DNA of 64,000 bases, from NCBI GenBank assembly GCA_921293015.1, contig OV121093.1, forward strand, positions 30,576,622 to 30,640,621, in the 5' to 3' direction. The notes under the pieces were generated by a model, which searched no databases, had not been told where the DNA came from, and was given only the letters and a program-made list of their open reading frames with translations. Within the stretch, counting starts at the first letter, position 1. Every line of letters begins with the position of its first letter. Positions 46,986 to 60,555 of the stretch are shown here, one piece after another. The stretch is from Phorcus lineatus (taxonomy: Eukaryota > Mollusca > Gastropoda > Trochida > Trochidae). A program made the translations under genes and the position numbers.

Positions 46986-47461
46986 TTAAAGAGCCACTCC
47001 GTGAGTTGTTGGAGTCAAATATGGCAAGTTAATCAATGGTGTCATTCGATCGCGAAGTATCGACTGTTACCAAAAAGTATCATTTAAAAGCTAATTGGTT
47101 TTGTACAGTGACAATACGAAGGGAGAAAGTCGCAATTATGATCGAAAGCCGGACAGTGGCGCGCGTCTAACAGCCAAACGTAATTTTAGAGACTTAATAA
47201 AAGCCGCCAGGAGGTCAGTTTGGTGTTGATAGTATTTGTTAGTTTATATAACTAGTATCCATGTTAACTGAACGTGTGATATCTGCCTCTGTGCATTTAT
47301 AAGGCTATTTTTAGATTTTCGTGGAAAACCAGTGTTTGCCATATATATGTCTTTTGGACATGAAAAATTAAGATGTTTTGATGTTCTATCATAACATATG
47401 TCATTTTGGTTCGTAACAAAGGTGAATAATATTTTCTGAAAATCACTGAGTGGCTCTTTAA
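46986..47461. mobile_element. TTAA MITE, copy 4 (both ends present)
   Basis: 476 bp including TTAA at each edge. Ends are TTAAAGAGCCACTCCGTGA and TCACTGAGTGGCTCTTTAA, inverse with one mismatch. It shares interior sequence with the copy at 33447 and is the reference copy for the family in this window. Confidence 0.85.
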
Positions 47462-47730
47462 ATTGCTGGTGGCTTGATACGAGATGTGAACGCGTGATTT
47501 AGCTGTGAGATCCACGGGTTGAGTTATAAGAAGCAAACGTTCATGTTGGCGCGTTATAGAACCTTGAGTTGGTTGTTAAAGACATTTGATTTGTTGAAGT
47601 TGTGATATCTTAAATCAAACATATTAAAAGTCATTATCTACCCCTCGTGTGATGACATATCCCTTTGATATTTCGCTTACACCTGTTTTGTCATCACGTA
47701 TCTAACATTGTAATTGTCTTCCAAATTCCA

Positions 47731-47749
47731 GGGGGGGGGGGGGGGGGGG
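47731..47749 (+). repeat. Poly-G run of 19
   Basis: Uninterrupted G tract in otherwise AT-rich DNA. It could form a G-quadruplex, and its length may be affected by sequencing or assembly error. Confidence 0.8.
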
Positions 47750-49494
47750 AGGTCATAGCAAATAGCTTTATATAGACAGTCAGTTGTTAAACAGGACGCA
47801 TTGTAGAAGTTCGACCGATTGACCCCTCTCACCCAGAGAGTGACATCACCAAGCAGTTTAACGCTAAAATCAACTGAAACTAACACTTGCTAATAGTGTG
47901 CAACAAGAAAAGGACGCTTCGCAAACGCAAAATATATACAAACTTGCAGTTTACCGTCTACCAGCAGCTTAACAACTTACCTACAAAACATTCAGCACGA
48001 TCTCAACAACTGCATCACATTTTTTCAAATCTTCAAACTTATTCTAACCTTACATTTTGCTGAATCATTTGAAGAAATATAGAAATATATAGAAATATAT
48101 TTTATAGATGTAGTTCAAATGTTTTAGAACGTGTTATCGAAATGTGAAACTAGTTCATTGGACATAACTTCGTTTTTGTTTTATAACAAACATTTGAAGC
48201 AACTGAAAGTTTAGCAGAGTTCATGCAAAACTAAGTTGTCACTCAGTATGTCTTTCCTTATTTCATTTCCACGTGACTAGAAGGCGTTCGGACTCTACAA
48301 CGAGAGTCAGGCCTGCATTAACTCGTTCACGGGATGTAGAACAATTGCACGATTTTCTCAACGAATTCTTTTGGTGTAATGAGAATACCTTGTTTATTTT
48401 AATCTGAATTGTGATTTCAGGCATATAGAATTAAAGTTCTAGTATTGAAAAGGGAATATGTTTAAAATGATACAGACGTGTTTACATGATAATTGTCAAC
48501 TTTGAATTAAACTTCTTTTTTATGTTATAATATTTTGGACGGAAATGTTTACGGTTATCTATCTGTTGTAAGATAAAAACGTTAGAGGGTCTGGGACTGT
48601 TTTTTCAAACTTAAAAATATTTCCTTTCACCAGATTAGATCGACAAAGAAGAGCACTACGATTGCAGCAGAAACTCTCTCAGGTTGACCAGGTAAATTGA
48701 ATTGGACCTTTCTCGCAACAAGTTCGCCTGTTATGCACCTAGTTCAACATTTCTTGTTACACATTAGCGATGCAGTTGCAGTAGGAGTTCGAATTTTTCA
48801 ATTCGTTTATCGGTTATGGTACGAATTCCTCGTTCTCTGCAACGCGTTCATCAGTTGTAAAATCAGTCCCCTTTTTTCCACAACACATTTGCAAGACTTT
48901 TCAACATACTCACATTGTGGCACCACTTCCACGTTTATCGAAATAGTTCAATTTACATTGTCTCGATTGTCTTCACCCTAAGTCACCGCTATAATTTGCT
49001 TGAAAGAATGAATGTAGTTACAGAAAACAGTTATTTATTTTAGAAACAGTTCATCAACTAGTTTAGCTTTACTGGAACGCGCTCACATTTAGCATAACTT
49101 GTTTTTCTTCGAATCTGAGAGCAGCTTCGCCATATTTCCGATGAGAAAGTATTCTCTGCTGACGATACTGATTTCCATCGACACTATTTCGGAATTTTTC
49201 GATTTAACATCTATACAACGTTTTTCTATTATATGAACTGTTAACCGTGCTAATGAAACCTTTTTGAGAACTGGTTCTAACATTTTCAGAGCTTAGAGAC
49301 CTATAGGGGATTTCTTTTCTTGTTTCGGAGGTCTCTTGTTTTCTCATAATAACCTACCAGGAGGTTTTACATTGGACAGTCGAGGCATTTTTTCATATGT
49401 ATGACCTACCCTGAGTGTGGAAGGTTTTTATACTTCAAAGTCAAAGGTTTTTCTTTTCCCCCATACTACAGTCTTTTGGAAAATTCAAAACTTG
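47750..49494. other. Non-coding, sparse lattice sites
   Basis: A few diverged AACNNGTT words but no gene seen. A segment near 48,957 (ATTGTCTCGATTGTCTTCACC) repeats 43,423 in direct orientation. Confidence 0.5.
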
Positions 49495-49575
49495 TAACCT
49501 TCCAAGGTGGATTCGAACCCCCAACCCTCTAAACCGTAAGCGAGCGCCCTAACCACTAGTCTTACGGGTCAGACA
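49495..49575 (-). repeat. tRNA-derived SINE head
   Basis: On the minus strand, an A-box-like TAGTGGTTAGGGCGCTCGC is followed about 30 bases later by a B-box GGTTCGAATCC. This is the layout of an RNA polymerase III internal promoter. Acceptor-stem pairing is poor, so it is a SINE head or tRNA pseudogene rather than a working tRNA. Confidence 0.65.
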
Positions 49576-50241
49576 GAATTCAAGGCTTAGTTTAACAATC
49601 TAATGATTGAGGTTAAATTTTCAATTTTAAAAAAATCGGTCCAAAAGTATTTTGATATCTAATAGCTCTTTAATTTCCATTTTTAAATGCATACAAACAT
49701 TGATAATTCATAAAAATAGTGGGACACCTTTTTACCTGCGATAAATTTATAGGATCCAAAAACGGTATCAACCACATGACTTGTCCATTGTAATTTGTAC
49801 ACCTTACGCCACGAAGAATGCTTTCCACATGCATTTTGTGCCATGTCAATTACAAAGAGTAATTGTTTGCTTTAAGAGGAAACTAATTTACATTGCATTG
49901 TATTCGAAATTATGATGCTATTTAATCCAATAATGAATGTTCGACAAATTCGACGAACATAAATACTTGATATTTGACTATTTTCGTCTTTTTATAATCA
50001 GTCAATAAATATGTTTACGAACACAACAGTATGTATAAATGCTTGTGGGTTGTTAATTAATGTTTAATTACGGCTTCTCGCTTTCAGTCTTACTTTCCAC
50101 TAAGCTTTCTTTCCTCAGGTTTTGAAAACCCAAGCATAACCTCGTTATCGTGTTTTAACACTAACTTATAGTGAAACCTACAACTGTTACCGCAATACTT
50201 TTGGTTACACATCAACTAGTTCGCGCTTCGGTGAATAGTTA

Positions 50242-53200
50242 TGTATCATCCCAACTGCGGATCCGCCCCATCTTAAGATTGGACGCGTCCCAACTTGGAA
50301 TCCCAAGTATGACGGGGGATACTAAAACATGTTAATATTATTCTTATTTTATAATTAATTGTGTCAGTAAAACATGTTTTTAGATGATTTTGTTATATTC
50401 TTTTCACACCTACGAAGAAAATTTGATATGATGTTCATTTACTTCACTTTCTCACTCGGTTTCATCTGTAATCGAGTACGAACGATTCAACACTACTCAA
50501 ACATTTATTTAAAGTCACATTTGATTACTGATTGAATCACATTTGTTAAGCGACATAACAAAATCAGATCAATATATATATATTTATTTTTGGATAATAG
50601 TTTTCAGCATTTTTCAAACGACCAATACACGCGTAAATCGAACAGCTGTAAACAGAGAGAAACCAAACGACTCCACATTTCACAGAGACATCTATGTATC
50701 TTAGTTTCTTTAAAAAAAGGTGGTATAAACTTTTAACAATCAAAGATATGAAGTTATTCTAATACAGATCCAAGTTTTACAATACTAGTTATAAATTGCT
50801 TTTTTTAAACATATATTTAAAAAACGTACCTGATACAGAGAAACGAATAATCCATGCAAAAAAGACTTCTATAAGCAGAAATTAAGGTACTCTCCATCGT
50901 TACAATCCAGCACTGAATAGACTGAATGTGTTAATGTGACAGCTGAGGACGAATGATTGGGCACCAATTTGCCCACCGTAGGTAGTGTCAGGCTAAAACA
51001 GCATATGGAGACACCATAAACCTATGTTGTTTTAACAAATTATTATCATGTTTATCTACTTGGCCACTTGGTTGATTGTATCAAATGTTAAAAAAATTAA
51101 AAGTTCCTATTATCAAAGTCTGGTTCCCCAACATTTCAGATATTTTCAACTAGTATGAACTTAGAGTTCATTGAATATTCCCTAGTAACTCATTTCAATA
51201 TACTAAAATCTATCTTAACGGCGACAAATCTTTTTCACAGAGTGTTAACGAATTCCTAATAATATCTGTTTATCATTTCATAAATGATGCCAACCGATTT
51301 TTAAAAGCTCTTTCCTAAAAGTTGTACAAAATGACATATAGGTATTTGCTGCCTGTTGCTAATCCTTTTCCTTTATCCTTTTTATCCTTTTTCTATATAT
51401 ATATATTCTGAATTGTGTGTAACACATGTTTAAGGAAATAATAGACTGTTTAAATTATAGTATTATACTTACTGACCATTATATGATTACACATATTGCA
51501 TATTTTCATACAATGAAATATGATAATATTTTACGATAAGAAATGACAGTTTCAATATCAAATTTGTATAAGAAATGACAGTTTCTATATCAAATTTGTA
51601 TAACCACTAACAATATGAATCATTAAGTCCTCTGAAGATATTACATTAGTACATGTATGTCAGCACAAAATAACTCGATAATTGTTAGTATATCAATAAA
51701 GTTTCATTGATGTGTACTTACAAACCTAATGCCTTTTTTCGGGGGGACATGTTAAGTAGCATATTTAAAGATAATAAAACGATTAATTAAGTAAACTTTC
51801 AGCTGTAAAACAACAATATTACACTGAAATGTAATTCTTCCCTCTCACCTACTCATCTTATTTGACTCAGTTGACTAGTTGATTAACTTATTAGCAGTAA
51901 CAACACACAACAATTCTCTCAATTCAACGCTTCTAACAAGCAAAGATAGACGCTTGTACATATAAAAAACAACCTTTTCTCAACTCTGTACCCTGGTTTG
52001 TGGCAAAAAATCTTGTGAAGGTAAACAAAGTTTATTAATGAACTCAAAGTAAACAAACTCCGTTTATAATCTTCTTGTAGTAATGATAAGAAATGAGTTT
52101 ATGAAATGGAAATATTGTATTTATAGATTAGCATGAAAAAATTGCCTTTGCAATATTGAATATCTTAACCGAATTGTGTTGCAACAGTAGATCGTATTTG
52201 TTTGACTTTGTGTTGTATGTTTGATGGTTTCAAAATATAATTTCTATTGGCGCGGCATTAATATAAGCTTCCAGATTGCTATTTTCTTTTTTTGAAATGA
52301 ATAAAATATGTTTAAACCATAATTTCTCTTGTACATCTTGGAAACTAAGTTCTAATCTTTTAAAAAATCTATTAAAGAGTCTGCTATTTCCCCATAAATA
52401 AGCAATGGACGATGTTAGATTTCATTTTGGTAAATATAAACGTTCTGTTTATGAAAAAAATATTTTGAATACATTCAGTGTGGCATAACAACATTCATCG
52501 AATAACAATACATTAACAAAAAAAACATAAACTTTTGTTGTTGTTTTAGGTTAGGGTTTGATCACGTCTGCTTCCACCTATCAGTGATATTGCCGATAGG
52601 GGCCAATGCCTTGATAGATATGAATGATAACCATTGACTAAAACAACAAACGCTCGACGTGTACCTTTGTTGTGTTACAAGCATGCTCATGTACAATCGG
52701 TACCCATTCGTGTCACTAATTGGAAGGTGACACACAGGTATTAGTGTCATAACCGAACCGGATGTTTACCAAAATCCCTTCTTCCGGACATCCCCCCCCC
52801 CCCCCCCTAAACCCCTTAACCCCCTCAACCCATCTCTGAACTACCAAGCAGGTATGTTTGCCATTTGCACCACGACACTGAACAGATCAGGTTCGATCGG
52901 AAATATGAGGAGGCATAACTGGATTTATTTACTGGACATGTTATAAGCATTGACGGAACACGACTTATAGGTTAGTGTTTGTGAATTAGGTCTAAGAAAC
53001 TTAAAGTTTTAGATACTACTATCAAACATAATGAGTATATTGAAATCTTGCTTAACGGAACGGTTTATGTTCAAGAAATTAGCATTCACTGAGAGTGGGT
53101 TTTGAGTGTATACTTGAATATAATTTCTTTTTTTTCTATTTGCTTAACATGCTGTCACAATTGAAAATATTTAAGAATATAATGAAATGAAATAAAATGT

Positions 53201-53467
53201 TGTATAAGAATTACTTTTGAAATCGTATTGTGCTATGATGAAAGACTAGTATGCGATGAGAGATAGATATAGCCAATAAGTCATGAAAATCAACATAAAA
53301 ACAAAATATCGTTCGAGGTCCATAAACCGCTTATCTAAAGGATACATGTTATCATGTAAATACTAAATTCAACATTAGAATAAGAATATTATGAACATGT
53401 TAAAGAATCCGCCCTCCCATCTCAAGATGGGACGTCCCAACTTGGAATTCCAAGTTGGGATGATACA
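50242..53467. mobile_element. Non-autonomous DNA transposon, copy B (opposite orientation to copy A)
   Basis: 3226 bp flanked by GTTA (50238-50241, 53468-53471). Ends TGTATCATCCCAACT and AGTTGGGATGATACA match copy A. Interior blocks match copy A in reverse complement, for example near 50,940-51,010 against 12,080-12,150, and near 52,570-52,740 against 11,570-11,740. It lacks the nested MITE and has about 1.4 kb not found in A. It lies inside the palindrome-lattice domain. Confidence 0.85.
52792..52807 (+). repeat. Poly-C run of 16
   Basis: Uninterrupted C tract inside transposon copy B, followed by C-rich sequence. Confidence 0.75.
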
Positions 53468-53814
53468 GTTACACGTTCCATAAACATCTGAAATATAGTA
53501 AATCATGAATATTTCCTATCTAACCTGAAATTTCATTACGCATTTCCATTTTCATTTAATCTAAGAAATCTTCAGTGGCGTGTTTTGATATTTTGTTTAG
53601 GGCGCCATCAAATTAAAAACTTGAATTATTACAAAATTATTGTATTTATAATATAACTCTTACAACTTTTCAACTCGATCGGTACTCTTAAACTTGTTCC
53701 CAAGTTGGTGAAATATGAGGAGATAGGTCCCGGCAAACATTCATCTGAAACACATATCTGAGAAAATGTTGTAGTTTATTCTCAACAGACGTACAGCATG
53801 ATGAAGCTACAATA

Positions 53815-54265
53815 CTACAACGCGTTCAAGCTTGCATCAACTAGTTCACGCTTTGCAGAACGTTTTCCTCATTTCCTCTACTAGTGACATGTCGTTCACG
53901 CTGTTTTTTTCGAGGGTGCCTCTTACTTACTGATAGCGTATGCCTTTTTATTCGATCGCAACTTTGTAACTGACTGAGAAAAAGTTAAAAAGTTTCGTGA
54001 ACTAGTTCCAAAAATCTAGAACGCGTTCAGACTTTGTACAACTAGTTCGTTTCATTAAATTATTCTCGAGTTGTTGAAAAGTGTCAGGAGGTACTTGAAA
54101 ATGAAACTATTTAATGCATTTCCAATTTTTCATTTAGTACATTTTCATGTACAACAATGTACAAGTCTACAACGTGTTAGAACTCGACAACGCGATCACA
54201 GTCTGTGTCAACTCGTTCACGCGTTGCAGAACTAGTTGCATGTTTTCCATGATGAGCGCACCTCC
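53815..54265 (-). repeat. Inverted-repeat pair 2, right arm
   Basis: Reverse-complement partner of 35,355-36,155 (for example CCTCATTTCCTCTACTAGTG against CACTAGTAGAGGAAATGAGG). It is directly followed at 54,369-54,600 by a segment that is the reverse complement of 39,370-39,490, so neighbouring units come from different parts of the left side. Confidence 0.6.
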
Positions 54266-54949
54266 TGTTGAATAAATAATTTGAGTATCTCCCTGATGAC
54301 CTTGCCCTAATGATAGCTTTTTTTTACATATGGTTGTCTTAATATTTTGGTATTCTGTGGATACACCTCTCCTTTTGTCCTACAACTGTTCAACTAGCTC
54401 GGCGAGACGATGAACGTGTTCCCAAGAGCGTGAACTAGTTGTTAACTAGTTGTAAACCAGTTTTGAACTAGTTGTTGAAAAGTCGGAACGAGTTGTTGAA
54501 AAGTCGGAACGAGTTGTTGAAAAATCGGAACGAGTTCTTCCTCTGGTCGTATTGCAGATATAAATCAATAAGTATTTCATTTGTCTATGAAATAACACGA
54601 AACCTACCTGTGCCTTGATGTCAAATACGGAAATCGTTTAGAGTCTTGCGAACTACACTGTAGTTGTAAAAAGTCAGAACGCGTTATAGACATGTTCTAG
54701 AAGTGTTGATTATCGGGTGACTTGACAGCAAATCATATTGATAGAACATTACGAGCAAAAACATGTACGTGATCTAATGTAAATCGAAAACCGTGCCAGT
54801 AAAAAATTAAGTTGAATTTCGTGTTTCACCTCTTCATTTGTCATACAACTGTTCTACTATTTCGGTAAGACGATGAATTTTGTTCGCAAGAGCGTGAACT
54901 ATTTGTGAACTAGTTGTTGAAAGTCTGTACGCGTTGTAAAATTTTGATA

Positions 54950-57480
54950 CTCTTGTTGAGAGCAAGGACTGCGTTGAGGATAGCTTACATGAGTTGGGAG
55001 TTTCAGAATTTGACCTACATGTTTAGAGCGGAGCGAGTTTTAGAAAGCTAATTTAGTTTTGAGAGCGTGGAACAAGTTGTTCAAGTGCGATTTAGTTTTG
55101 AGAACGTTGAAAAGTGAAATAGATGATGTACAAGACGCTTCGTAGAATGTGCATGTTGCGAACTTTGAACGCGTTGTTGAACAGTGACTTCGTGTTGTAC
55201 GATACTTTTTAAGTTTTAGTGCCTTCAACATGTTTAATATTGGTGGTTTTAATTGTTGAGAGCGTGGAAGAGTTTTATAAGTGGGATTTAAATATTGAAT
55301 GAACAAGGCGAGATATACACGCGTGGTGTTGCTTTTGATAGCTATGGTGTAGACGAATTGTTCAATTATGATTTCGTTGACGGATGCAGGATACGGATTG
55401 TAAGAGTTTGATCTACATGTTTGAAGCACTAATTAAGCCCGACATTTTTTAAAATATTGTTTTCGTCAATTTCTCGGTAACTTTGAACGATATTAAAATA
55501 GTGTTGATGGCCATCCCCGTGACATAATGGATACAGAATCAGATTGTCATTTCATTAGAGTTAACACAAATACATTCTGTGCTAAGTAAGAATGTAGAGG
55601 CCGCCTCTGCTGAAAATCGGGGTCTATCAGAATAACATTTAACATGTCAGTAAAGTTTCCAATATGTGGTTTATAGTTGTCTACTGCAAGAAGCGAGTTA
55701 CACAACATTGTTTTAGATGTTGAGAGTGGTGATTTTTTCAAGCGTACGTGATGTAGTTGATCGTTGGGAACATAGAATGTGTGCAAATGTGATGTAGATG
55801 TGGATGAATTATTTCTGAATGTTGCGAGCGTGTAACGAGTTAGTTGTTTTCAGCGTTGTTGGCATCGTCCAAGTGTGATTGGGTTATTAAGAGCGTGAAT
55901 GACGTTTTCGAATTGTGATCTAGTTGTTTACATAATGATTTGCATTTTTGCAAAAGTAATTTTGTTGTTGAAAGCGGGTATCGCGTTATTCAGATGTGAT
56001 TTAGTTGTTGATGGCGTGGTTGGTGTTGTTCAATTTTATTCAGTTGTTGAGAGCGTAGGTAGCGTCGTAGAAGATGTGTTTTTCGCTGTGGAGGGTATTG
56101 ATGGTGTTGTACACGTGAGATTTATTTTTTTTGGAGCGTAGATCGGCTCGTATAAGAGTGATTTAGTCAAAGAAAGGGTGGATCGCTTTGCGCAAAGTGA
56201 GTTATTTGATAAGATCGCGTCGGAGGAGAGGATTTTTTTGTTGAGAGCGTGGATCGCGTTTTAGAAGTGTGAGAGAGTTGTTGAGAGCATGGATTGCGTT
56301 TTGCAAGTATGATTTAGTTGTTTAAAACATGGAACGCGATGTCGACGTGTGAGTTAGTTGTTCATAGCGTAGACCGCGTGTTGTTCAGATCTAAGTGTGA
56401 TTTTAGGGCTTCAATCATGTTGTTGAAGTGTGCTGTAGTTGTTGAGAGCGTGGATTGCGTTGTCCAAGTGAAATTGAGTTGTTGAAAGCGAGGATCGCGT
56501 TGTCCAAGTGTGATGTAGTTGTTCAAATCATACATCGCATTATCTAAGCATGATTTAGTTTTTGAGAGCGTGGGTCTTGTTGTAGAAGTATGATTTATTT
56601 GTTGATTTCGTCGATTTCGCTGTAGACGTGTGAGTTAGTTGGCGAGAGCGTAAAATAAGTGGTTGAAGCCCATTTTCGTCGTTGCAATTATGGATCGCAT
56701 TGCCCAAGTTTTGTTAAGTTTTTGGGGGCGTGAAACTGGCTTTTCAAGCATGGGAGCGTTGATCGTATCGTAGAAGTGTGATCTGGTTTTTAAAAGCTTA
56801 AGACGAATTGTAGAGAAAGTGATTTAGTTGTTTAGAGCGCGGATCTACTTGTTTATAGCGTGAATTAGCAAGGAACGACGAAGGATAAGTTTTATAAAAT
56901 GAGTAGAAGTGTGTTTTATTAAAAGTTTAAAAAAGTGTTGAAGATATGGTTACTACCAGCATGGGACGAAAGATACATTTGTGACTTTGTTGTAAAAATG
57001 TTCCACGTGTTTAAAAAATGTAGTTGTTGTAAAGTTGTTGAGAGGCGAAGACGAGTTGTGCATGCATATTAGGAGCATGGAACGCGTTGTAGAAGTTTTA
57101 CCAAAGGCATTTTGGTTAACGAAAGCTGAAAACAAAAAGATAGTTGATTTTGTGAGGGAGGAACAAGGAATCATATTTCGTTATTGTTATCTTGATATTG
57201 TTTTTAACCTATTTCTCATGTTGATCATAGGTGATGTTGTTGTTGATAGCATAGATCGAATGCAGAGTTTGATAGGTCTTATTGTTTCTTGAATAAGTTG
57301 AACGTGTTACAGAAGGGTGCTTTATAGTTGTTGATAAGTAGGAACGAGTTGTGGAAGCATCATCTGCGTCTAGCAAATAGTTGGCAAAGTGGACGTTTTT
57401 TGTATGATGCACGAGTGGAAGTTAGATATCTGCAGATTGGCTATATCTGAATCTAAGTTTTAAAAATGATTTATATGTTT
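54950..57480 (+). repeat. Degenerate strand-biased lattice
   Basis: About 2.5 kb of imperfect units of roughly 40 bp with GTGATTTAGTTGTTGAGAGC followed by GTGGATCGCGTTGT. It is G/T-rich on the plus strand with no long reading frame. The unit reads as an old version of the 39-bp repeat in reverse orientation. Confidence 0.6.
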
Positions 57481-57569
57481 GATGAATGGAACGACGTGTA
57501 GAAGTTCGATCTGAATTTCGAGAACGTGACAGGAGTTTTAAGAAAATTTATTGGAAATTAAAACCTATG

Positions 57570-57790
57570 TGCCTTTTGGGCTTTTCAACTTCTTTGCATT
57601 TTTATTTTTACCCGTTTCCATGGAAACGTAACATAGGATTTCTTTTCCGGAGCACAACTCCAAAACGGTGAGACCTATCTCGACGAAACTTGGTATGTGC
57701 AACGGGCAACCATGCGGAGATGTGCCTTTTGGGGTTTTCAACTTCTTTACTTTTTTATTTTACCAGTTTCCATGGAAACGTAACAGAACC
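57570..57790 (-). repeat. Inverted partial copy of the 152-bp repeat
   Basis: ATCTCGACGAAACTTGGTATG and AGATGTGCCTTTTGGGGTTT are reverse complements of the unit repeated at 34,499-35,325. About one and a half units. Confidence 0.75.
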
Positions 57791-58289
57791 GAAGACACTA
57801 GATTAATAATTAATTAATCTTCAAGGAATTAGATTTATAAAAATCTCACCCATCTTCAATAATAATTAAAAATTTACCTGTGACAAATCAAACTTGGTAG
57901 GAGAAACTACTTTCATATCGCTGCATTTCATCTTGTAATCAAAACAAGTTTTGCAAAAGTTGAAAAAGTTCCCCTAAGAAAGAACTATAGTTGACTCAGG
58001 CTTGATAATGATGAGTTGGTCTGTGTGGAAGATTTGGAAACTAGACGTGGATATTCAGCTGTAATAAATGTATGTCTTTCGATACAGGAGAGTCGATTAA
58101 TCTGTGTGAAAACAATCTTCACAATTACTGTCGAACAATCGGGCTCAATAAACGTTGAACTTGTTCATTGGCGAGACAAATACTCGTTGATTTTATTAAA
58201 TTTTTGCGGATGATACTTTAACTTTGCAGAATATGTACCTGGCTGTATGATTTGAAATTATCATTCGTAAGAAATACCAGTTAAAAAAT

Positions 58290-58480
58290 GTGGAACGAGT
58301 TGTGTTACTGGCGAACGTGTTTCGGGAAGTTTGAACTAGTTCTACAACTGGTGAACGCGTTGTTGAAAAAATCGAACTAGTTCTACAACTGGTGAACGCG
58401 TTGTTGAACAAATCTAACTAGTTCTACAACTGGCGAAAGTGTTGCGGAAAGGGAGAACTAGTTCTACAACTGGTTCCGAA
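58290..58480 (-). repeat. Short reverse-oriented 39/41-bp array
   Basis: Four or five units of GAACTAGTTCTACAACTGG followed by a GAACGCGTT or GAACGTGTT site, in reverse orientation to the main array at 40.8-42.5 kb. Confidence 0.75.
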
Positions 58481-58645
58481 CTCTAAACATTTACGTCACC
58501 AATCTTCATCATGTTTCATGACTTCGACAACCTACTTACCTTTTTCGCTTCTGCAACTCGGCCTTTAAAAACCACTACTGCTCCTTCTCGTGTGTATCAT
58601 TAACATTTCCTCTCAACAACATGTTGTATTGTATTGATGTTGATA

Positions 58646-59955
58646 AACATCCTTCTGATAAATCAGACTGATTAGAGATGGGTAAAACCAAGAATAAAAC
58701 GCAAATTGGATTCTACTTTAATCGGAAATGAACGCCCTTCGTGTTTTATGCTACCTGCTATGTTTTATTCAACGATAGATGCCCACCAACTCGTCTTCTA
58801 TTTCTTAATGAAATATCAAACGAAGTACAGCAAGACAACCATTTGTAACTGAATAAGAAATTCCTAACCTCATTTATAGTCATAATATAACCTGTAATTC
58901 ACTATGTTTACATCATTATTATTACTAAGTTTCCGGTTTTGTACACCGTGCGTATACTGTGTAATATGTTCTAATAAAATTATTTCCTATTTTATTGTGA
59001 AAATGAGATGGCAGTACAATACAAAAACATGTACACTATCTAATGTAGCATCTGGATAAACAACCGGTTGATTAGTTGGGTGACCGTGAACTAGTTCGCC
59101 AAAAGCGTGAACTAGTTGCAAAGAGGGTGAAGTAGTTCTCAAATTCTGGTCGTATTGAAGATTTCACTTGGTTAAGATATTCATATGATAGAAACTTGCA
59201 CACCCTCATAAAGCTAAATAATACTGATGTTTAAAAAAATATATTTGTAGCAGTGTAAAGAAAAATGTAAAGAAATATACGAAATAGAATTTTTTTCTTT
59301 CATTCCATATAATATTTTAGCGGATTTATATACTAGTCATAATATTGTTGATACCCGGCATCCCATCGAGAATTTAATTACTACGATTGAAAAGTCAAAG
59401 ATATCAATAAAGATTCAACAGTAGCTGAGAAAGGTCACAACGGCTACACACGTTGGAATGCGCGAGGAACTTGCACGCTGTGAACCTTTTTGTTACTAAC
59501 ATGTCTCATGTATTTTGAAACAATCATCTAATGCATAAGCGATCAAATATGTTTCATTTGTCTGTAAAATACCTTGCAACCAATCGTGTCTTCTAAAATG
59601 GAAAAAACCCTTTAGATATTGCGAACTAGTTGTACAAAGTCGGAACACGTTCAAACTTTGGAGAACTAGTTCATCAAAGCTTGAACGCGTTGCTTATTTT
59701 GATTCGTTTGTTCAGTTCTAGCGGACCAAAAGGGTTCGATTTCATTTGAAATGGTCCAACAGTATGACAGAATAACATTATTGTTAATTTTGTCATCAAT
59801 ATAACGTTAACAGATCATTTTAAAACGTGGTTTCATTACAAATTTACATCAACTCGTGAACTAGTTCTAGAGCGCTGATCGAGTTGTTGAAAAGTTGACC
59901 GAGTTGTATCAGTGTGAACTGCCTTCCAATTAATAGCCAATGACTAGATTAATAA
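58646..59955 (-). repeat. Inverted-repeat pair 1, right arm
   Basis: Reverse-complement partner of 44,510-46,170 (for example CTCGATCAGCGCTCTAGAAC on the left against GTTCTAGAGCGCTGATCGAG on the right). About 12.5 kb separates the arms. Confidence 0.75.
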
Positions 59956-60044
59956 TTATTTTTCAAGGTATTAGCTTTATAAACATCTCACCCATCTTCA
60001 ATAGTAATTATAAATTTACCTGTGACTTGGTAGAAGAATATACT

Positions 60045-60555
60045 TTAAAAAATGTGGAACGAGTTGTGTAACTGGCGAACGTGTTTCGGGAAGTTTGAAC
60101 TAGTTCTACAACTGGTGAACGCGTTGTTGAAAAAATCGAACTAGTTCTACAACTGGTGAACGCGTTGTTGAACAAATCTAACTAGTTCTACAACTGGCGA
60201 ACGTGTTTCGGGAAGTTTGAACTAGTTCTACAACTGGTGAACGCGTTGTTGAAAAAATCGAACTAGTTCTACAACTGGCGAACGTGTTGTTGAACAAATC
60301 TAACTAGTTCTACAACTGGCGAACGTGTTGCGGGAAGTAAGAACTAGTTCTACAACTGGTGAACGCGTTGTTGAAAAAATCTAACTAGTTCTACAACTGG
60401 CGAACGTGTTGCGGGAAGTAAGAACTAGTTCTACAACTGGTGAACGCGTTGTTGAAAAAGGGGGACCTGTTCCGATAGGTTGGAACTTATCTTACAACTG
60501 ATGATCGTGTTGAAAGAAATGTTGAACTAGTTGTGTAACTGGCGAACGTGTTGAC
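60045..60555 (-). repeat. Reverse-oriented 39/41-bp array
   Basis: About twelve units alternating GAACTAGTTC and GAACGCGTTG/GAACGTGTTG at 20 and 19-21 bp. A CTTCGAGGTG segment just beyond (60,735) mirrors one just before the main array (40,573), so this is the inverted counterpart of the array at 40.8-42.5 kb, with fewer copies. Confidence 0.75.

Noticed and set aside
56900-57300. Short plus-strand frame around 57,035-57,292
   Set aside because: It lies in degenerate lattice repeat and has no domain.
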